A program made the translations under genes and the position numbers. A DNA stretch of 64,000 bases, taken from positions 186,001 through 250,000 of the forward strand of contig NZ_OUND01000002.1 in assembly GCF_900343025.1 (NCBI RefSeq). The letters run 5' to 3'. Under the pieces are notes generated by a model that saw only the letters and a list, made by a program, of their open reading frames with translations, made no database searches and was not told the origin of the DNA. How positions within the stretch are numbered: position 1 is the stretch's first letter; every line of letters starts with the position of its first letter. Source of the stretch: Arsenophonus endosymbiont of Aleurodicus floccissimus (GTDB taxonomy: Bacteria > Pseudomonadota > Gammaproteobacteria > Enterobacterales > Enterobacteriaceae). This document shows, in pieces, positions 26,376 to 43,337 of the stretch.

Positions 26376-27456
26376 ATGATGCTTTCGCGTTTACTTATCC
26401 GCGACTTTCGTAATATAGAAAATACAGATCTACTATTAGCAACCGGTTTTAATTGGACCAAATGGCAGCGGAAAAACAAGTATTCTTAAAGCGATCTATA
26501 CATTAGGACATGGTAGAGCTTTTCGTAGCATTCAAGCAGCACGTGTCATTCGTCATCAACAACATAATTTTGTTTTACATGGTCGTCTTGTTCCTATAGA
26601 TCCAGAATCACGTGAACTGACTTTGGGATTAAGTAAAGATCGTAACGGTGAAAGTAAAGTTCGCATTGATGGCAATGATGGGCATAAAATTGCTGAATTA
26701 GCTAAATTATTACCAATGCAACTAATAACTCCTGAAGGTTTTACCTTATTAAATGGTGGCCCTAAATATCGTCGAGCTTTTCTTGATTGGGGATGTTTCC
26801 ACAATGAACCTCAGTTTTTTGCTGCCTGGTCTGATTTAAAACGGCTATTAAAGCAACGTAATGCAGCATTACGCCAAGTAACAAGTTATAATGAGCTGCG
26901 TCATTGGGATTATGAACTGATCCCTCTGGCTCATAAAATAAGTGAACGGCAAGCCAGCTATATTGCAGGAATTACGAAAGATATTGAAAACACCTGTAAA
27001 CAGTTCTTACCTGAATTTTCACTTAGCATCTGATTTCAGCGAGGATGGGATAAAGAAACCGATTATTCAGATATACTAGTAAGGCAATTTGAACGTGATC
27101 TAATGCTTACCTATACCGCATTAGGGCCACAAAAAACCGACTTACGGATCCGCGTAGAAGGGATTGCCGTTGAAGATATCCTATCGCGCGGGCAGTTAAA
27201 ATTATTAATGTGCGCATTAAAATTAGCACAAGGTGAATATTTAACCCGACAGAGTGGGCAACGATCCTTATATCTGTTAGACGATTTTGCTTCTGAGTTA
27301 GATAAGGATCGCCGTCAATTATTAGCCGAACGGCTTAAAGCGACGCAAGCTCAGTTCTTTGTTAGCGCGATTACCATCGCGCACGTTAAAGATATGTTAG
27401 ATGGAAATAGCAGGATGTTTTGCGTAAAACATGGCAAAATAGAAGTTCAACCATAG
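26376..27456 (+). pseudogene. recF: Recombination mediator RecF, broken at the Walker A region
   Basis: RecF loads RecA at gaps in the RecFOR pathway. ATG 26376 gives MMLSRLLIRDFRNIE ... ATGFN, but a short deletion at about 26452 (around seven or eight bases compared with the family) removes the residues before the P-loop and shifts the frame. The P-loop PNGSGKTS and all that follows lie in another frame ([41 protein letters not shown]). A TGA at 27031-27033 (FSLSI*FQRGW) then interrupts before the ABC signature [19 protein letters not shown] and Walker [13 protein letters not shown]. Remaining sequence is well conserved, so loss looks recent. The gene still fills its usual slot between dnaN and gyrB. 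Confidence 0.93.
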
Positions 27457-27469
27457 GATCAGAAATTAG

Positions 27470-29905
<2,436 letters not shown>

Positions 29906-29921
29906 TTTTAAATGGCAAAAC

Positions 29922-29953
29922 AAAAGCCCCATATCTAAATTGGGGGCTTTTTA
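29922..29953 (+). terminator. Terminator after gyrB
   Basis: AAAAGCCCC (29922-29930) pairs with GGGGCTTTT (29942-29950) around an 11-nt loop, followed by T residues, 16 nt past the gyrB stop. The A-run on the other side could also stop the asd transcript. Confidence 0.85.
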
Positions 29954-29975
29954 TTATAAAAACTATCTAATATTT

Positions 29976-31100
29976 TTATAATATTTTTAACATACGGCGT
30001 AAAGGCTCTGCCGCTCCCCATAATAGCTGATCGCCAATCGTAAAAGCGGATAAATATTCTGGCCCCATATTTAATTTACGCAAGCGTCCAACCGGAACAT
30101 TTAAGGTGCCTGTTACTGCCGCAGGCGTTCATTCTTGAATAGTTAATTCACGCTCATTAGGAATAACGCGAACCCAATCATTATGTGCGGACAAAATTTG
30201 CTCAACATCTTCAATCGCAACATTTTTTTGCAATTTTAGGGTAAATGCCTGGCTATGGCAGCGTAATGCACCGATACGAACACATAAACCATTGACAAGA
30301 ATAACATGACTAGAGGTACTTAAAAAGAGGTATTTAAAATTTTATTAGTTTCAGCCTGCCCTTTCCATTCCTCACGACTTTGACCATTGGGCAATTGTGT
30401 TTATCTATCCAGGGGATCAAACTACCGGCCAATGGCGCACCAAAGGCTTGTGTGCTCATATTTCCACTACGGGTGAGGTCAGTGACCTTTTTCTCAATCG
30501 ATAAAATCGCCACCGCGGGATTTTGCAGTTCATTAGCAACCTGTGTATGTAACCCTCCCCCATTTGCACTAATAATTCACGCATATTACGCACACCTGCG
30601 CCAGAAGCCGCTTGATAGATTGCGACCGAAACCCACTCAATCAAGTTCTCAGCAAATAAGCCAGCTAAAGCCATTAGTATCAAACTGACCGTGTGCAATT
30701 GCCACCAACAAAGGTTTTTATCCCTTTATTTAAACCCTGATCAATATACTGACGATTAAGGGGATCAAGAATAATAATACTGTCCTCTTTCATCCGTAAC
30801 GAAGAGGCGGCATCTATCCAGTAACCTAACCAACCAGTCGCACGCAGCTTAGGGTAAATTTGATCGGTATAGTTTCCACCCTGACAGCTAATTATTACAT
30901 CTAATTCCTTTAATCCATCAAGATCAAAAGCATTTAATAGTGTTGATTGATGTTGACCATATTTTGGTGCCAATTCACCATGTTGAGAGGTAGTAAAAAA
31001 AAACAGGATTGATATTATTAAAATCACCTTTTTCCACCATTCGTTGCAGCAGTACAGAACCAACCATACCTCGCCAACCAATAAATCCGACATTTTTCAT
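29976..31100 (-). pseudogene. asd: Aspartate-semialdehyde dehydrogenase, broken
   Basis: Asd makes aspartate semialdehyde for lysine, threonine, methionine and the diaminopimelate of the cell wall. From ATG 31100 the frame MKNVGFIGWRGMVGS (NADP-binding G-x-x-G) shifts several times. Recognisable parts: [62 protein letters not shown] (the catalytic Cys is still coded), [27 protein letters not shown], a decayed middle, and [14 protein letters not shown] ending at 29976. At least six frameshifts. Unless a second copy exists, the cell depends on outside DAP/lysine precursors or lacks them. Confidence 0.93.
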
Positions 31101-31240
31101 TTTTGTTATATCCAATCTGAATGTTGTTGCTAAGTAAAGTCGTCGCCATTTATATACAATAATCGCAAATTGAAATCATTTATGCCATTTTTTAACACTG
31201 ATTATTTAATAAATAAAAATCTATTTATAACTGATAAAAC

Positions 31241-31266
31241 AAAACACCCAGTATTAAGGGTGTTTT
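31241..31266 (-). terminator. Terminator after digH
   Basis: AAAACACCC (31241-31249) pairs with GGGTGTTTT (31258-31266), 24 nt beyond the digH stop on its strand, followed by TTTTGTTTTATC in the direction of digH transcription. Confidence 0.75.
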
Positions 31267-31289
31267 GCTTAAAATAACGGTCAATAACT

Positions 31290-32582
31290 TTACTGCGCTG
31301 ATCTATTCCAACGGGATTTAAGATATTTTACTGCCTCTGCCGTTTGCGGAGACTGAAGAAATCCCTCTCGAAATAGGATCACACCTTTTATTTCAGGTAA
31401 TTCATCATTAAGATCGAGTTGTCTTTTTAGCTCCGGGACACCGCCGTCAAGAGACCAATCAGGCTCTGTTTGAGATGGCACTCCAACTTTATATAATGCT
31501 ACTCCAATATACAATTTAGTGTTAGTCGATCTCACCACATCAGCCCACCATTTTGCGATCACATCATATTTGACAATTTCGCGGGTAAAAGGCCAGTAAA
31601 TTTGCGGGGCTATATAATCTAATAAACCTTCTTTTACCCATAATCGGGTATCAGCATAGGCTCTGTCATAAGTAGGCCCGCCAGCTTTAGTATTCGAGCC
31701 TCGTTGATCATCGAAAATATTTCGCCATACACCGCCTGTACTGATGCCAAATTCAATATTGGGTTTTAACGAACGGATTGTTGAAGAAACCTCTCGAATC
31801 AACAATAAGGTATTATTTCTTCTCCAACTGGCTTTATCTAAAAATCCCTGACCGTATCGTTGAAACGTTGCCTCATCATTGAGTTTGAAAGAAGGAGTTT
31901 CATAATAGAAATAATCATCAAACTGTATGCCATCAATATCATAGTTTTTAACTAATTCAGCAACAATACTGCTGATCCAATTACGAACTTCTGGTAAGCC
32001 TGGATCAAGCACAAAACGGTCGTAGGCAGTTCGTATCCAATCTTTATGTAAAACATAAACGCTAGCAGGCGGAGAATTAAGTGTCTTTTGCAGTGAAGCA
32101 ATAGTTTGTGGTTGTGTATCCATTGAAACCCGGTAGGGATTTAGCCAAGCATGTATTTTTAAATTTCTTTTGTGCGCCTCAGCAATAATAAACGCCAACG
32201 GATCATAACCTGGGTCTTTACCGAATACACCGGTAAGCACGTCAGACCAAGGGAGAATATGAGAATGATAAAGCGCAGTACCATCTGGCTTTACCTGAAA
32301 AAAAATGGTGTTAATGCCTAGCTTCACCAAATTATCCAGTTTATCCGTTAACTCTTTTTTCTGTACTTCAATTCTGAGCTTTTCTGAATCAAGGTTAATT
32401 GAATAAAGAGAAGGACAATCAAGCCGAGATACGGTCGTTAACCATATACCACGTACTGGTATATCTTGTTTAATCGTGGCCTTTTGCTCATCAGTTATTT
32501 TTTTATTATTACAACCAACAACTAAAAACAAGCAAAATAACGAAGTAATAAACCGCTTTATCCCCTTTAATTGTAATAGCAT
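31290..32582 (-). CDS. digH: Divisome-associated glycosyl hydrolase-like lipoprotein (GHL10 family, DigH/YddW)
   Basis: E. coli DigH is an outer-membrane-anchored hydrolase that cuts denuded septal peptidoglycan glycans. The 430-residue product starts with a lipoprotein signal (lipobox LVVGC, Cys about residue 24) and carries the GHL10 barrel: RGIWLTTVSRLDCPS, GINTIFFQVKPDGTALY, HAWLNPYRVS, DGIQFDDYFYYETPS, EFGISTGGVWRN, YIAPQIYWPF. The acidic pair in FDDYF is the likely active-site region. It matches DigH nearly end to end. ATG 32582 lies only 1 nt after AAGGA, so initiation is weak or the true start is slightly downstream. It seems intact; it stands alone with its own terminator. Confidence 0.9.
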   Translation of the reverse strand: MLLQLKGIKRFITSLFCLFLVVGCNNKKITDEQKATIKQDIPVRGIWLTTVSRLDCPSLYSINLDSEKLRIEVQKKELTDKLDNLVKLGINTIFFQVKPDGTALYHSHILPWSDVLTGVFGKDPGYDPLAFIIAEAHKRNLKIHAWLNPYRVSMDTQPQTIASLQKTLNSPPASVYVLHKDWIRTAYDRFVLDPGLPEVRNWISSIVAELVKNYDIDGIQFDDYFYYETPSFKLNDEATFQRYGQGFLDKASWRRNNTLLLIREVSSTIRSLKPNIEFGISTGGVWRNIFDDQRGSNTKAGGPTYDRAYADTRLWVKEGLLDYIAPQIYWPFTREIVKYDVIAKWWADVVRSTNTKLYIGVALYKVGVPSQTEPDWSLDGGVPELKRQLDLNDELPEIKGVILFREGFLQSPQTAEAVKYLKSRWNRSAQ

Positions 32583-32895
32583 CCTTCATTCCTTATTTTG
32601 TTTACAGTTAGGGCTTGATAAGCTGTGAGTATTTTTTTAATTGATGGCATTATATCAATCAATTTATTAAATATTAAAATATTTATTTTTCAGGCAATTA
32701 ACAACCGAAATAACTTAATGAATAATGAATTTTTAGCTTGCTATTCTTGAATATTATTAAAAAAAATACGCTCCGTTCTAACGTATTTTTCAGCATAGAA
32801 ATATGTAATAAAATGTAAAAAGAATAAAGCTATCTTAGTCTATTATATACAATAATCTATTGATAATAACCTAAATATCACTCTTTATACCGAAC
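32583..32895. other. Spacer between digH and glmS with the glmS terminator
   Basis: AT-rich, no gene. The hairpin AAAAATACG (32762-32770)/CGTATTTTT (32782-32790) with an 11-nt loop and a T-run on the minus strand would end the glmU-glmS transcript. Positions 32583-32760 probably hold the digH promoter. Confidence 0.65.
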
Positions 32896-34728
32896 TCACT
32901 CAACGGTCACAGATTTAGCTAAATTTCTTGGTTTATCAACATCCGTGCCTTTTATTAGCGCAACATGATAAGATAATAATTGCAGTGAAACGGTATAAAA
33001 AATTGGGGCAATTAGCTCTTCAACATGCGGTAATGGAATAATTTTCATATTTTCACTGTCAATAAAACCCGCGCCTTTATCAGCAAAAACATAAAGTAAG
33101 CCGCCACGAGCACGGACTTCTTCAATATTGGATTTCAGCTTTTCGAGTAATTCATTATTTGGCGCAATAATAATTACTGGCATATCGGCATCAATCAGTG
33201 CTAATGGGCCATGCTTCAACTCACCCGCTGCATAAGCTTCGGCATGAATATAAGAAATTTCTTTTAGTTTTAATGCACCTTCAACCGCTATCGGAAATTG
33301 ATCACCACGGCCAAGAAAAAGAGCATGATTTTTATCAGAAAAATCCTCTGCTAAATCTTCAATCATTTTTTCTTGCGATAACATACTGTCAATACGAGCA
33401 GGTAAGGCATGTAATGCCTGAACAATGTCTCTCTCAAAAGTAATGTTTTTATCCTGTAAGCGGATCAGATAAGCAACTAATAATAATAAAACCGTCAATT
33501 GGGTAGTAAACGCTTTGGTGGATGCTACGCCAATTTCTGCGCCAGCTTTTGTCATTAATGCAAAATCTGATTCACGGACTAAAGATGAGCCTAAAACATT
33601 ACATATCGCCAACGATGCCAGATAACCAAGCTGTTTCGATAATCTTAATGCCGCTAAGGTATCCGCTGTTTCACCCGATTGAGAAAGGGTGATCAATAAG
33701 CTATTTTTACGCCTTGCTGGTTTGCGATAACGGAATTCAGAAGCAATTTCTACATCACAGGGTATACCTGCTAAAGATTCAAGCCAGTAACGTGCAACCA
33801 TTCCTGCATTATATGAAGTCCCACAAGCAACAATTTGAATATGTTCAACCTGAGATAATAGATTTTGGGCTTTTTTATCTAATTCGCTAAAAATAACACT
33901 ATCATGCTGATCAAAGCGCCCTTCCAGGGTATTTTTTATTGCTAAAGGCTGCTCATAGATCTCTTTTTGCATATAGTGGCGATAAATTCCTTTTTCACCA
34001 GTATCATACTGAATATTGGATTCTATTTGTTCTCGTTCAACTTCTGAGCTTTGTTGATCAAAAATACGTACTGTCCGACGAGTCACTTCAGCAATATCTC
34101 CTTCTTCTAAATAGATAAAGCGACGTGTAACCGGCAAAAGCGCTAATTGATCGGATGCTAGAAAATTTTCACCAACACCTAAACCTATGATTAATGGGCT
34201 ACCCGAACGCGCGGCCACCAGCAATCCAGGAATACGGCTATCCATAATAACGGTACCGTAAGCGCCTTTTAATTGGGGGATAACACGCTGTACCACTTCT
34301 AGCAAGGTACCACCTTTTTGTAATTCCCAATGTGTTAAATGCGCTATAACTTCGGTGTCAGTTTCTGAAGTAAAAACATATTTTTGCTTTTTAAGCTGTT
34401 TACGCAGTTGTTGATAATTTTCAATAATCCCATTGTGAATGACCGCAATATATTCAGATGTATGCGGATGAGCATTTTTTTTGCTTGGGTGCCCATGCGT
34501 CGCCCAACGAGTATGCGCAATACCCGTTCCACCAATTACAGCATGTTTTTCCGCTTCATCTGCCAGGATCTGAACTTTACCCGTTTCACGTAATCGTGTC
34601 AGATTCGTTTTATCATCAACCACGGCTAAACCAGCAGAGTCATAACCTCGGTACTCCAGTCGACGAAGCCCTTCAATAAGAATTTCAGCTATATCGCGTT
34701 GTGCTACTGCACCAACAATTCCACACAT
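32896..34728 (-). CDS. glmS: Glutamine-fructose-6-phosphate aminotransferase (isomerising)
   Basis: GlmS makes glucosamine-6-phosphate, first step to UDP-GlcNAc for peptidoglycan and LPS. It has 610 residues (E. coli 609). Cys2 after Met1 is the glutaminase nucleophile ([12 protein letters not shown]); [14 protein letters not shown] and HNGIIENY belong to the glutaminase domain. Two SIS domains follow ([72 protein letters not shown]) and the conserved end [15 protein letters not shown]. It lies 132 nt downstream of glmU and is probably co-transcribed. Intact. Confidence 0.98.
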   Translation of the reverse strand: MCGIVGAVAQRDIAEILIEGLRRLEYRGYDSAGLAVVDDKTNLTRLRETGKVQILADEAEKHAVIGGTGIAHTRWATHGHPSKKNAHPHTSEYIAVIHNGIIENYQQLRKQLKKQKYVFTSETDTEVIAHLTHWELQKGGTLLEVVQRVIPQLKGAYGTVIMDSRIPGLLVAARSGSPLIIGLGVGENFLASDQLALLPVTRRFIYLEEGDIAEVTRRTVRIFDQQSSEVEREQIESNIQYDTGEKGIYRHYMQKEIYEQPLAIKNTLEGRFDQHDSVIFSELDKKAQNLLSQVEHIQIVACGTSYNAGMVARYWLESLAGIPCDVEIASEFRYRKPARRKNSLLITLSQSGETADTLAALRLSKQLGYLASLAICNVLGSSLVRESDFALMTKAGAEIGVASTKAFTTQLTVLLLLVAYLIRLQDKNITFERDIVQALHALPARIDSMLSQEKMIEDLAEDFSDKNHALFLGRGDQFPIAVEGALKLKEISYIHAEAYAAGELKHGPLALIDADMPVIIIAPNNELLEKLKSNIEEVRARGGLLYVFADKGAGFIDSENMKIIPLPHVEELIAPIFYTVSLQLLSYHVALIKGTDVDKPRNLAKSVTVE

Positions 34729-34860
34729 CGGTTTTCATTCCAAAATAGAAGAGCATACAGCTCTTATACTGTCGTAACCTAATTAATATATTCGGTTTTA
34801 CCGTTCCCAAAGCCTGTAGATATTGGGTTTATTATTTATAAAATAGTTGATTAATCATCA

Positions 34861-36246
34861 CTATTTATTTTGCGAATATTTTTTCTTTATTGGACGCTGC
34901 CAATTGACAATATGCCGCTGTTTAACGCGACTAATAACAAGTTCATTTTCCTTAACATCATTAGTAAGCGTCGTTCCAGCACCAATAGTTGCCCCGTTAG
35001 CAATGGTAACCGGTGCAATTATTTGCGTATCTGAACCAATAAAAACATTATCGCCAATGATTGTTTTAAATTTATTAGCTCCGTCATAATTACAAGTTAT
35101 TGTTCCTGCGCCAATATTAACATCTTCGCCAATTTCGGCGTCACCTAGATAACTTAAATGCCCTGCTTTAAAACCCGCCCCTAAAGCGGTGTTCTTAACC
35201 TCAACAAAATTACCAATATGCACTTTATCTGCCAGTCTAGTTCCTGGACGTAAACGAGCAAAAGGGCCAATCGTACAGGCGGTAGATAATTCTGAACCTT
35301 CTATAACTGAATAAGCACTAATAATTGAATTATCATCTATCTTACAATTTTTTAATATACATCCAGCATGAATATGTACATTATTACCCAGTACAACATC
35401 CCCTTCAATAATAATATTAGTATCAATAATTACATTACGCCCGTGCTTTAATGTACCACGCAAATCAAAACGAGCAGGGTCAATAATCATAACACCTGCC
35501 AGTAATAATTTTTCTGCCTGTTCTTGTTGATAAATACGTTCAAGCGCCGAAAGCTGTAAACAGTTATTTACCCCTTCCATTTCACTCAATTTGGTAGGAT
35601 GAACTGCCCTTATTTTACAACCTTCTTTATGCGCCAATGAAATTATATCGGAAACATAATATTCATTTTGAGCATTGTTATTATTAAGCTTTTTCAGCCA
35701 TCGCTTTAAATCAGCACCATTAGCAACTAGTATACCGGTATTAATTTCGTTAATTTTAGCTTGATTTTCCGTTGTATCTTTTTGCTCAACAATGCCAATT
35801 ACTTCACCTTTTTGACGAATAATGCGCCCGTAACCTGTCGGCTCATTAACTATTGCTGTTAATAACCCTATTCCTCCGTCAGGCTTAGCTTCTATTAATC
35901 GTTCAAGTGTTTCTTTTGTGATCAGTGGTGAATCACCATAAAGCATCAGGATATCTTCATCATCAGCAAAAAAAGGTGCTGCTTGCTGCATTGCATGTCC
36001 TGTTCCTAATTGCTCTGACTGTAAGATCCAATTAATAGGTTGATTAGCTAAAGCTAATTTAATTAAATCAGCACCATGACCATAAACTAAATGAATATTA
36101 GATGCCCCAAGTGATAATGATGTGTCGATAACATGCTGTACCATTGGTTTGCCTGCCAGTGGATGTAAAACTTTTGGTAAGTCAGAACACATACGGGTAC
36201 CTTTACCCGCCGCGAGGATCACAACACTTTTTGCGTTCATAGACAT
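34861..36246 (-). CDS. glmU: Bifunctional UDP-GlcNAc pyrophosphorylase/GlcN-1-P acetyltransferase
   Basis: GlmU acetylates glucosamine-1-phosphate and joins it to UTP. The pyrophosphorylase signature [25 protein letters not shown] is at the N-terminus, with [12 protein letters not shown] and YGDSPLI. The C-terminal left-handed beta-helix (from about residue 255) has [27 protein letters not shown] and [14 protein letters not shown] 36246 or 36240 gives 461/459 residues, near the E. coli 456; the reading frame is open to 36264. Intact, transcribed with glmS below and probably with the atp operon above. Confidence 0.97.
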   Translation of the reverse strand: MSMNAKSVVILAAGKGTRMCSDLPKVLHPLAGKPMVQHVIDTSLSLGASNIHLVYGHGADLIKLALANQPINWILQSEQLGTGHAMQQAAPFFADDEDILMLYGDSPLITKETLERLIEAKPDGGIGLLTAIVNEPTGYGRIIRQKGEVIGIVEQKDTTENQAKINEINTGILVANGADLKRWLKKLNNNNAQNEYYVSDIISLAHKEGCKIRAVHPTKLSEMEGVNNCLQLSALERIYQQEQAEKLLLAGVMIIDPARFDLRGTLKHGRNVIIDTNIIIEGDVVLGNNVHIHAGCILKNCKIDDNSIISAYSVIEGSELSTACTIGPFARLRPGTRLADKVHIGNFVEVKNTALGAGFKAGHLSYLGDAEIGEDVNIGAGTITCNYDGANKFKTIIGDNVFIGSDTQIIAPVTIANGATIGAGTTLTNDVKENELVISRVKQRHIVNWQRPIKKKYSQNK

Positions 36247-36447
36247 AAAACCTAATAACTCCATCAGTTAGGTAAAAGTAAAACTATTTATTGAACAAAT
36301 TACTACATATTTCGTTCAAATAAAAAAGTTTACTATCTATATAAAAGAAAAGGAGCGAAACATAAATAAATTGTCTCACTCCCTGTATGTATTTATCTGA
36401 TTTTTATAAAAATAGCTGTAAAGTTTAAATAAATTCTTAGTATTATA

Positions 36448-36864
36448 TTATTTTTTCATCAGCTCGATAACACGTAATTTAGCAATTGCCTTCGCTAACT
36501 CGGCCGACGCTTGAGCATAATCGACATCACCATGTGCTTTACGAATATGCTCTTCCGCTTTATGCTTAGATTCTAATGCCTTAGCTTCATCCAAATCTTT
36601 GCCACGTATTGCTGTATCAACCAATACGATAACACCATTTGGTTGAACTTCAATAATACCACCAGAAAGATAGATCAATTCTTCTTCACCAGACTGTTTG
36701 GTAATACGTATCATACCAGGCTTAATAGCAGTTAGCAGCGGTGTATGTTGAGCATAAATCCCTAGCTCACCTTCGCTGCCTGTCACCTGGATTTTTTGGA
36801 CAAGGCCGTCAAATATCTGTTTTTCGGCACTTACCACAACCAGATGGTATGTCATTGAAGCCAT
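36448..36864 (-). CDS. atpC: ATP synthase epsilon subunit
   Basis: Central-stalk subunit of F1, regulating hydrolysis. The 138 residues span the N-terminal beta sandwich ([39 protein letters not shown]) and the C-terminal helical hairpin. It lies 21 nt after atpD and is the last gene of the atp operon. Intact. Confidence 0.97.
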   Translation of the reverse strand: MASMTYHLVVVSAEKQIFDGLVQKIQVTGSEGELGIYAQHTPLLTAIKPGMIRITKQSGEEELIYLSGGIIEVQPNGVIVLVDTAIRGKDLDEAKALESKHKAEEHIRKAHGDVDYAQASAELAKAIAKLRVIELMKK

Positions 36865-36885
36865 ATCAACCTCCCATCAGCGACA

Positions 36886-38268
<1,383 letters not shown>

Positions 38269-38302
38269 CTTGAATCCTCTATGTAATTCGTAAACTTAGC
38301 CA

Positions 38303-39166
38303 TTAAACTGCGGCAGCTCCCGAAACTATTTCGGTAAGTTCCTGAGTAATGCTGGTTTGACGAGCCTTATTGTAAACCAACTGCAACTCCTTGATCAGGT
38401 TACCACCATTATCAGTAGCCGCTTTCATTGCTACCATTCGAGCAGCCTGTTCACTAGCTAAGTTTTCAACGACGCTCTGATAAACCTGTGATTCGATATA
38501 ACGACGCAACAGGGTATCCATTAGTATCTTGGGATCAGGTTCATACAAATAATCCCAAGATTTCTTTTTCAATGTTTCATCATCACCCGCAGGTAGAGGC
38601 AATAATTGAGTAATCGTTGGTACTTGAGTCATGGTATTAACAAATTTGTTAGTTACCACATACAACTTATCTAGACACCCTTCATCATATGCTTCTAACA
38701 TAATTTTCACAGTTCCAATAAGATCAGACAGAGAAGGATCATCTCCCATCCCGGTTACCTGAGCAACAATATTACCACCAACCGAATTAAAGAATGAAAC
38801 TGCTTTAGAACCAATTAATGCCAGATCAATCTGGACACTTTTATTAGTCCACATTTTCATTTCTGTTAGTAATTTTTTAAATAAATTAATATTTAAGCTA
38901 CCACATAAACCACGGTCAGTTGAAATAATTAAATAACCAATACGTTTAACATCACGCTCTTTAAGATATAGATGTTTATATTCCAAATTACCTAATGCTA
39001 AGTGACTAATTACACTACGCATAGTTTCTGCATAAGGACGACTAGCTGCCATACGCTCTTGTGTTTTGCGCATTTTGGATGCAGCAACCATCTCCATGGC
39101 TTTAGTGATCTTTTGTGTATTTTGAACACTACCGATCTTAGAACGTATCTCTTTTGCGTCCGCCAT
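38303..39166 (-). CDS. atpG: ATP synthase gamma subunit
   Basis: The rotating shaft of F1. 287 residues, same as E. coli, with N- and C-terminal coiled-coil helices ([68 protein letters not shown]). Between atpA and atpD. Intact. Confidence 0.98.
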   Translation of the reverse strand: MADAKEIRSKIGSVQNTQKITKAMEMVAASKMRKTQERMAASRPYAETMRSVISHLALGNLEYKHLYLKERDVKRIGYLIISTDRGLCGSLNINLFKKLLTEMKMWTNKSVQIDLALIGSKAVSFFNSVGGNIVAQVTGMGDDPSLSDLIGTVKIMLEAYDEGCLDKLYVVTNKFVNTMTQVPTITQLLPLPAGDDETLKKKSWDYLYEPDPKILMDTLLRRYIESQVYQSVVENLASEQAARMVAMKAATDNGGNLIKELQLVYNKARQTSITQELTEIVSGAAAV

Positions 39167-39214
39167 TTCAGCTCCTCTTATTAACCAAACGGTCTCAATA
39201 AAGGTCGAATAGAA

Positions 39215-40756
39215 TTACCAGGATTGAGTTGCTTTAAAAGAATCGAGCAAGGCATTTAACTTAGCTTCGATTTCATCGTTATATTTACCTGTCTGATCAA
39301 TTTCTTTCAGTAAGATAGAATGCTCACGAGTAGCATAAGTCAGCAATGACGTCTCAAAATCACCAATTTTTGCTAATTCAACATCTTCCAGATAACCACG
39401 TTCAGCAGCAAATAAAGATAACGCCTGCTGCGCAACTGACATTGGTGCATACTGTTTTTGTTTCAACAATTCGGTAACTTTCTGTCCATGATTAAGCTGC
39501 TTACGTGTCGCATCATCTAAATCAGAAGCAAATTGTGAAAAAGCAGCTAACTCGCGATACTGCGCCAACGTGGTACGAATGCCACCAGATAATTTCTTGA
39601 TAATCTTAGTCTGAGCCGCACCACCTACACGTGATACTGATATTCCTGGGTTAACTGCCGGGCGAATACCCGAATTAAATAAATTAGATTCCAAGAAAAT
39701 TTGTCCATCCGTGATTGAAATAACATTAGTAGGTACGAATGCAGAGACATCACCAGCTTGCGTTTCAACAATCGGTAATGCTGTTAATGAACCTGGTTTA
39801 CCTTTGATTTTTCCATTAGTAAATTTTTCAACATATTCAGCATTAACACGGGCAGCACGCTCAAGTAAACGAGAATGAAGATAAAAAACATCACCAGGAT
39901 AGGCTTCACGTCCAGGCGGACGCCGTAACAATAGTGAAATTTGTCGATAAGCAACCGCTTGTTTAGAGAGATCATCATAAATAATTAGCGCATCTTCGCC
40001 ACGATCTCTAAAATATTCACCCATTGCACAGCCAGCATAAGGCGCAAGGTATTGTAATGCCGCAGATTCAGATGCAGTAGCAACAACAATTATCGTATTC
40101 TGGAGTGCTTCGTGCTCTTCAAGCTTGCGAACCACATTAGCAATAGTTGAGGCTTTTTGCCCAATTGCTACATAAATACATTTTATTTCCGAATCACGTT
40201 GATTAATAATAGCATCAACAGCTAATGCCGTTTTACCGGTTTGGCGATCACCGATGATTAACTCACGTTGACCACGCCCAATAGGGATCATAGCATCAAC
40301 GGATTTGTATCCTGTTTGTACAGACTGATCAACTGATTGACGATCAATTACGCCAGGAGCGATAACTTCAACGGCAGAGAAACCATCATGTTCAACAGGC
40401 CCTTTACCATCAATAGGCTCACCCAAGGTGTTAACAATTCGCCCAAGTAATCCTCTACCTACTGGTACTCCAAGAATACGACCTGTACACTTTACTTTCA
40501 TACCTTCGGCTAAGTCGGTATATGGTCCCATGACAACGGTACCAACTGAGTCACGCTCTAAATTGAGCGCAATAGCATAGCGATTACCAGGTAGTGCGAT
40601 CATCTCGCTTTGCATAACTTCAGCTAAACCGTGAATACGAATGATCCCATCATTAACAGAAACAATTGTACCTTCATTGTGAGCTTCACTCATTATATCA
40701 AACTGAGCAATACGTTGCTTGATCAGTTCACTGATTTCGGTGGAATTCAGTTGCAT
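39215..40756 (-). CDS. atpA: ATP synthase alpha subunit
   Basis: Non-catalytic nucleotide-binding subunit of F1. ATG 40756 with GGAG 4 nt upstream gives 513 residues, equal to E. coli; the frame is open to a TTG three codons earlier. P-loop [31 protein letters not shown] and the C-terminus DSFKATQSW are conserved. Intact, 14 nt after atpH. Confidence 0.98.
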   Translation of the reverse strand: MQLNSTEISELIKQRIAQFDIMSEAHNEGTIVSVNDGIIRIHGLAEVMQSEMIALPGNRYAIALNLERDSVGTVVMGPYTDLAEGMKVKCTGRILGVPVGRGLLGRIVNTLGEPIDGKGPVEHDGFSAVEVIAPGVIDRQSVDQSVQTGYKSVDAMIPIGRGQRELIIGDRQTGKTALAVDAIINQRDSEIKCIYVAIGQKASTIANVVRKLEEHEALQNTIIVVATASESAALQYLAPYAGCAMGEYFRDRGEDALIIYDDLSKQAVAYRQISLLLRRPPGREAYPGDVFYLHSRLLERAARVNAEYVEKFTNGKIKGKPGSLTALPIVETQAGDVSAFVPTNVISITDGQIFLESNLFNSGIRPAVNPGISVSRVGGAAQTKIIKKLSGGIRTTLAQYRELAAFSQFASDLDDATRKQLNHGQKVTELLKQKQYAPMSVAQQALSLFAAERGYLEDVELAKIGDFETSLLTYATREHSILLKEIDQTGKYNDEIEAKLNALLDSFKATQSW

Positions 40757-40770
40757 ATGCTCCAATCCCC

Positions 40771-41304
40771 TTAAGACTGCAAGACGTCAGTTAAACGCTC
40801 AATACGACCATACACGCTACCATCAATAACCAGATCTCCGGCGCGGATAATGACTCCTGCGATAACAGACTTATCAATTTTGCAATTCAGCTTAACTTTA
40901 CGTGACAGACGTTTTTCCATCGCTGCAGAAATTTTAAATTGCTGTTTTTCATTTAGCTCAGTGGCAGAAATGACCTCAATATCAACGGTTGACTCCAGAA
41001 AAGCGCGTAATTGTATGAATTGCTTCAAAACCTCTGGTAATGTACTTAGACGCCCATTTTCAGCCATAATATGAATTAGATTTCGAACATGTTCATCGAT
41101 TTCATCACCGCAAATAGTGATAAATGTTTTCGCTAATGTTTGTGGTGCTATTGAACCAGAAAGTAGCTCACCTATTTGTTGATTACGGGTTGCTTCAGCA
41201 ATAAAACTGAGCATATTTTGCCATTTATCAACAAGTTGGTTTTCTACAGCAAAATCAAAAGCTGCTTTGGCATAGGGGCGAGCAACCGTAGTAATTTCAG
41301 ACAT
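40771..41304 (-). CDS. atpH: ATP synthase delta subunit
   Basis: Peripheral-stalk subunit joining b to alpha. 177 residues, family length, starting [21 protein letters not shown] and ending [16 protein letters not shown], the typical C-terminal IDGSVxGxLxxL-like motif. It starts 14 nt after atpF and ends 14 nt before atpA. Intact. Confidence 0.97.
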   Translation of the reverse strand: MSEITTVARPYAKAAFDFAVENQLVDKWQNMLSFIAEATRNQQIGELLSGSIAPQTLAKTFITICGDEIDEHVRNLIHIMAENGRLSTLPEVLKQFIQLRAFLESTVDIEVISATELNEKQQFKISAAMEKRLSRKVKLNCKIDKSVIAGVIIRAGDLVIDGSVYGRIERLTDVLQS

Positions 41305-41318
41305 GCCCCTTTCCTCCT

Positions 41319-41789
41319 TTACAGTTCGTTGACCAATTTATCAACGATGTCGCTATTAGCAGCTACATCAACGGAACGTTCAATTATTTTTTCTGCACCC
41401 GAAATTGCTAACATAGCAACTTGTTTACGCAACTCTTCACATGCACGCTTACGCTCAGCATCAATTTCAAATTGCGCCTGAGCAATTATCTTGTTACGTT
41501 CAGCGTCAGCCTCTATTTTTGCTTCTTCAATCATTTGAACTCGTTGTTTATTAGCTTGTTTAATAATGATTTGTGCTTCTGCTTTTGCTTTTCTCAGTCG
41601 TTCGGTTGCATCAGCTTTCGCTAAGTCCAAGTTTTTTTTAGCTCGTTCTGCAGAAGATAAACCGTCAGCGATTTCTTTTTGACGTTTTTCAATCGCCGCC
41701 ATAATTGGAGGCCATACATACTTCATACAAAACAAAACAAACAGGACAAATGCAATAGCCTGGCCGAGGATTGTCGCATTAAGATTCAT
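41319..41789 (-). CDS. atpF: ATP synthase subunit b
   Basis: Peripheral stalk of FoF1. 156 residues as in E. coli: one N-terminal membrane helix ([27 protein letters not shown]) followed by a long charged coiled coil. Intact, between atpE and atpH. Confidence 0.98.
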   Translation of the reverse strand: MNLNATILGQAIAFVLFVLFCMKYVWPPIMAAIEKRQKEIADGLSSAERAKKNLDLAKADATERLRKAKAEAQIIIKQANKQRVQMIEEAKIEADAERNKIIAQAQFEIDAERKRACEELRKQVAMLAISGAEKIIERSVDVAANSDIVDKLVNEL

Positions 41790-41848
41790 CGCACAATACC
41801 TCTTTAAAAATTAACATATTAATGTTCTTTCTCATTTGGCTTGTGTTA

Positions 41849-42106
<258 letters not shown>

Positions 42107-42139
42107 TCAGTTAAATAAAAATTTATTAATAAGTTGAAA

Positions 42140-42997
<858 letters not shown>

Positions 42998-43000
42998 TCA

Positions 43001-43337
43001 TTATCTAATTACAGCTGGTGTAATGATGTGAATAATCAACATAGCTAAATAGGTCAAAACCTAGCGGTACAAATGCTGCTTTAATAACTTTTACTCCCTC
43101 ACTAATGGTAAAAAACCATGCAATGTGAATAGGAACATCTTTTTTAACTGCCTTTTGATAACGTATTAACAGCATAAATAAAGCATTAGGTAACCAACAT
43201 GGGGATCCACTCACAAAAGTAGATAAGCCCCATTCTACACTGTTCATGTAGAAAGCTATACTAAGGATCACAAGCGCCATTAACTGAAATAACAACGGTT
43301 TTAAAGCAATTTTACCGTTGTAGTGGGAAACAGACAT
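43001..43337 (-). pseudogene. atpI: ATP synthase accessory protein AtpI, broken
   Basis: AtpI assists assembly of the c ring and is dispensable in E. coli. ATG 43337 opens MSVSHYNGKIALKPLLFQLMALVILS, with WLPNALFMLL and the core matching E. coli to about residue 83. Then sequence is missing and the frame shifts: the open frame ends at 43005, while TYLAMLIIHIITPAVIR in another frame gives the expected C-terminus, ending at 43001. About 112 codons against 126 in E. coli shows an added internal deletion. First gene of the atp operon. Confidence 0.85.
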
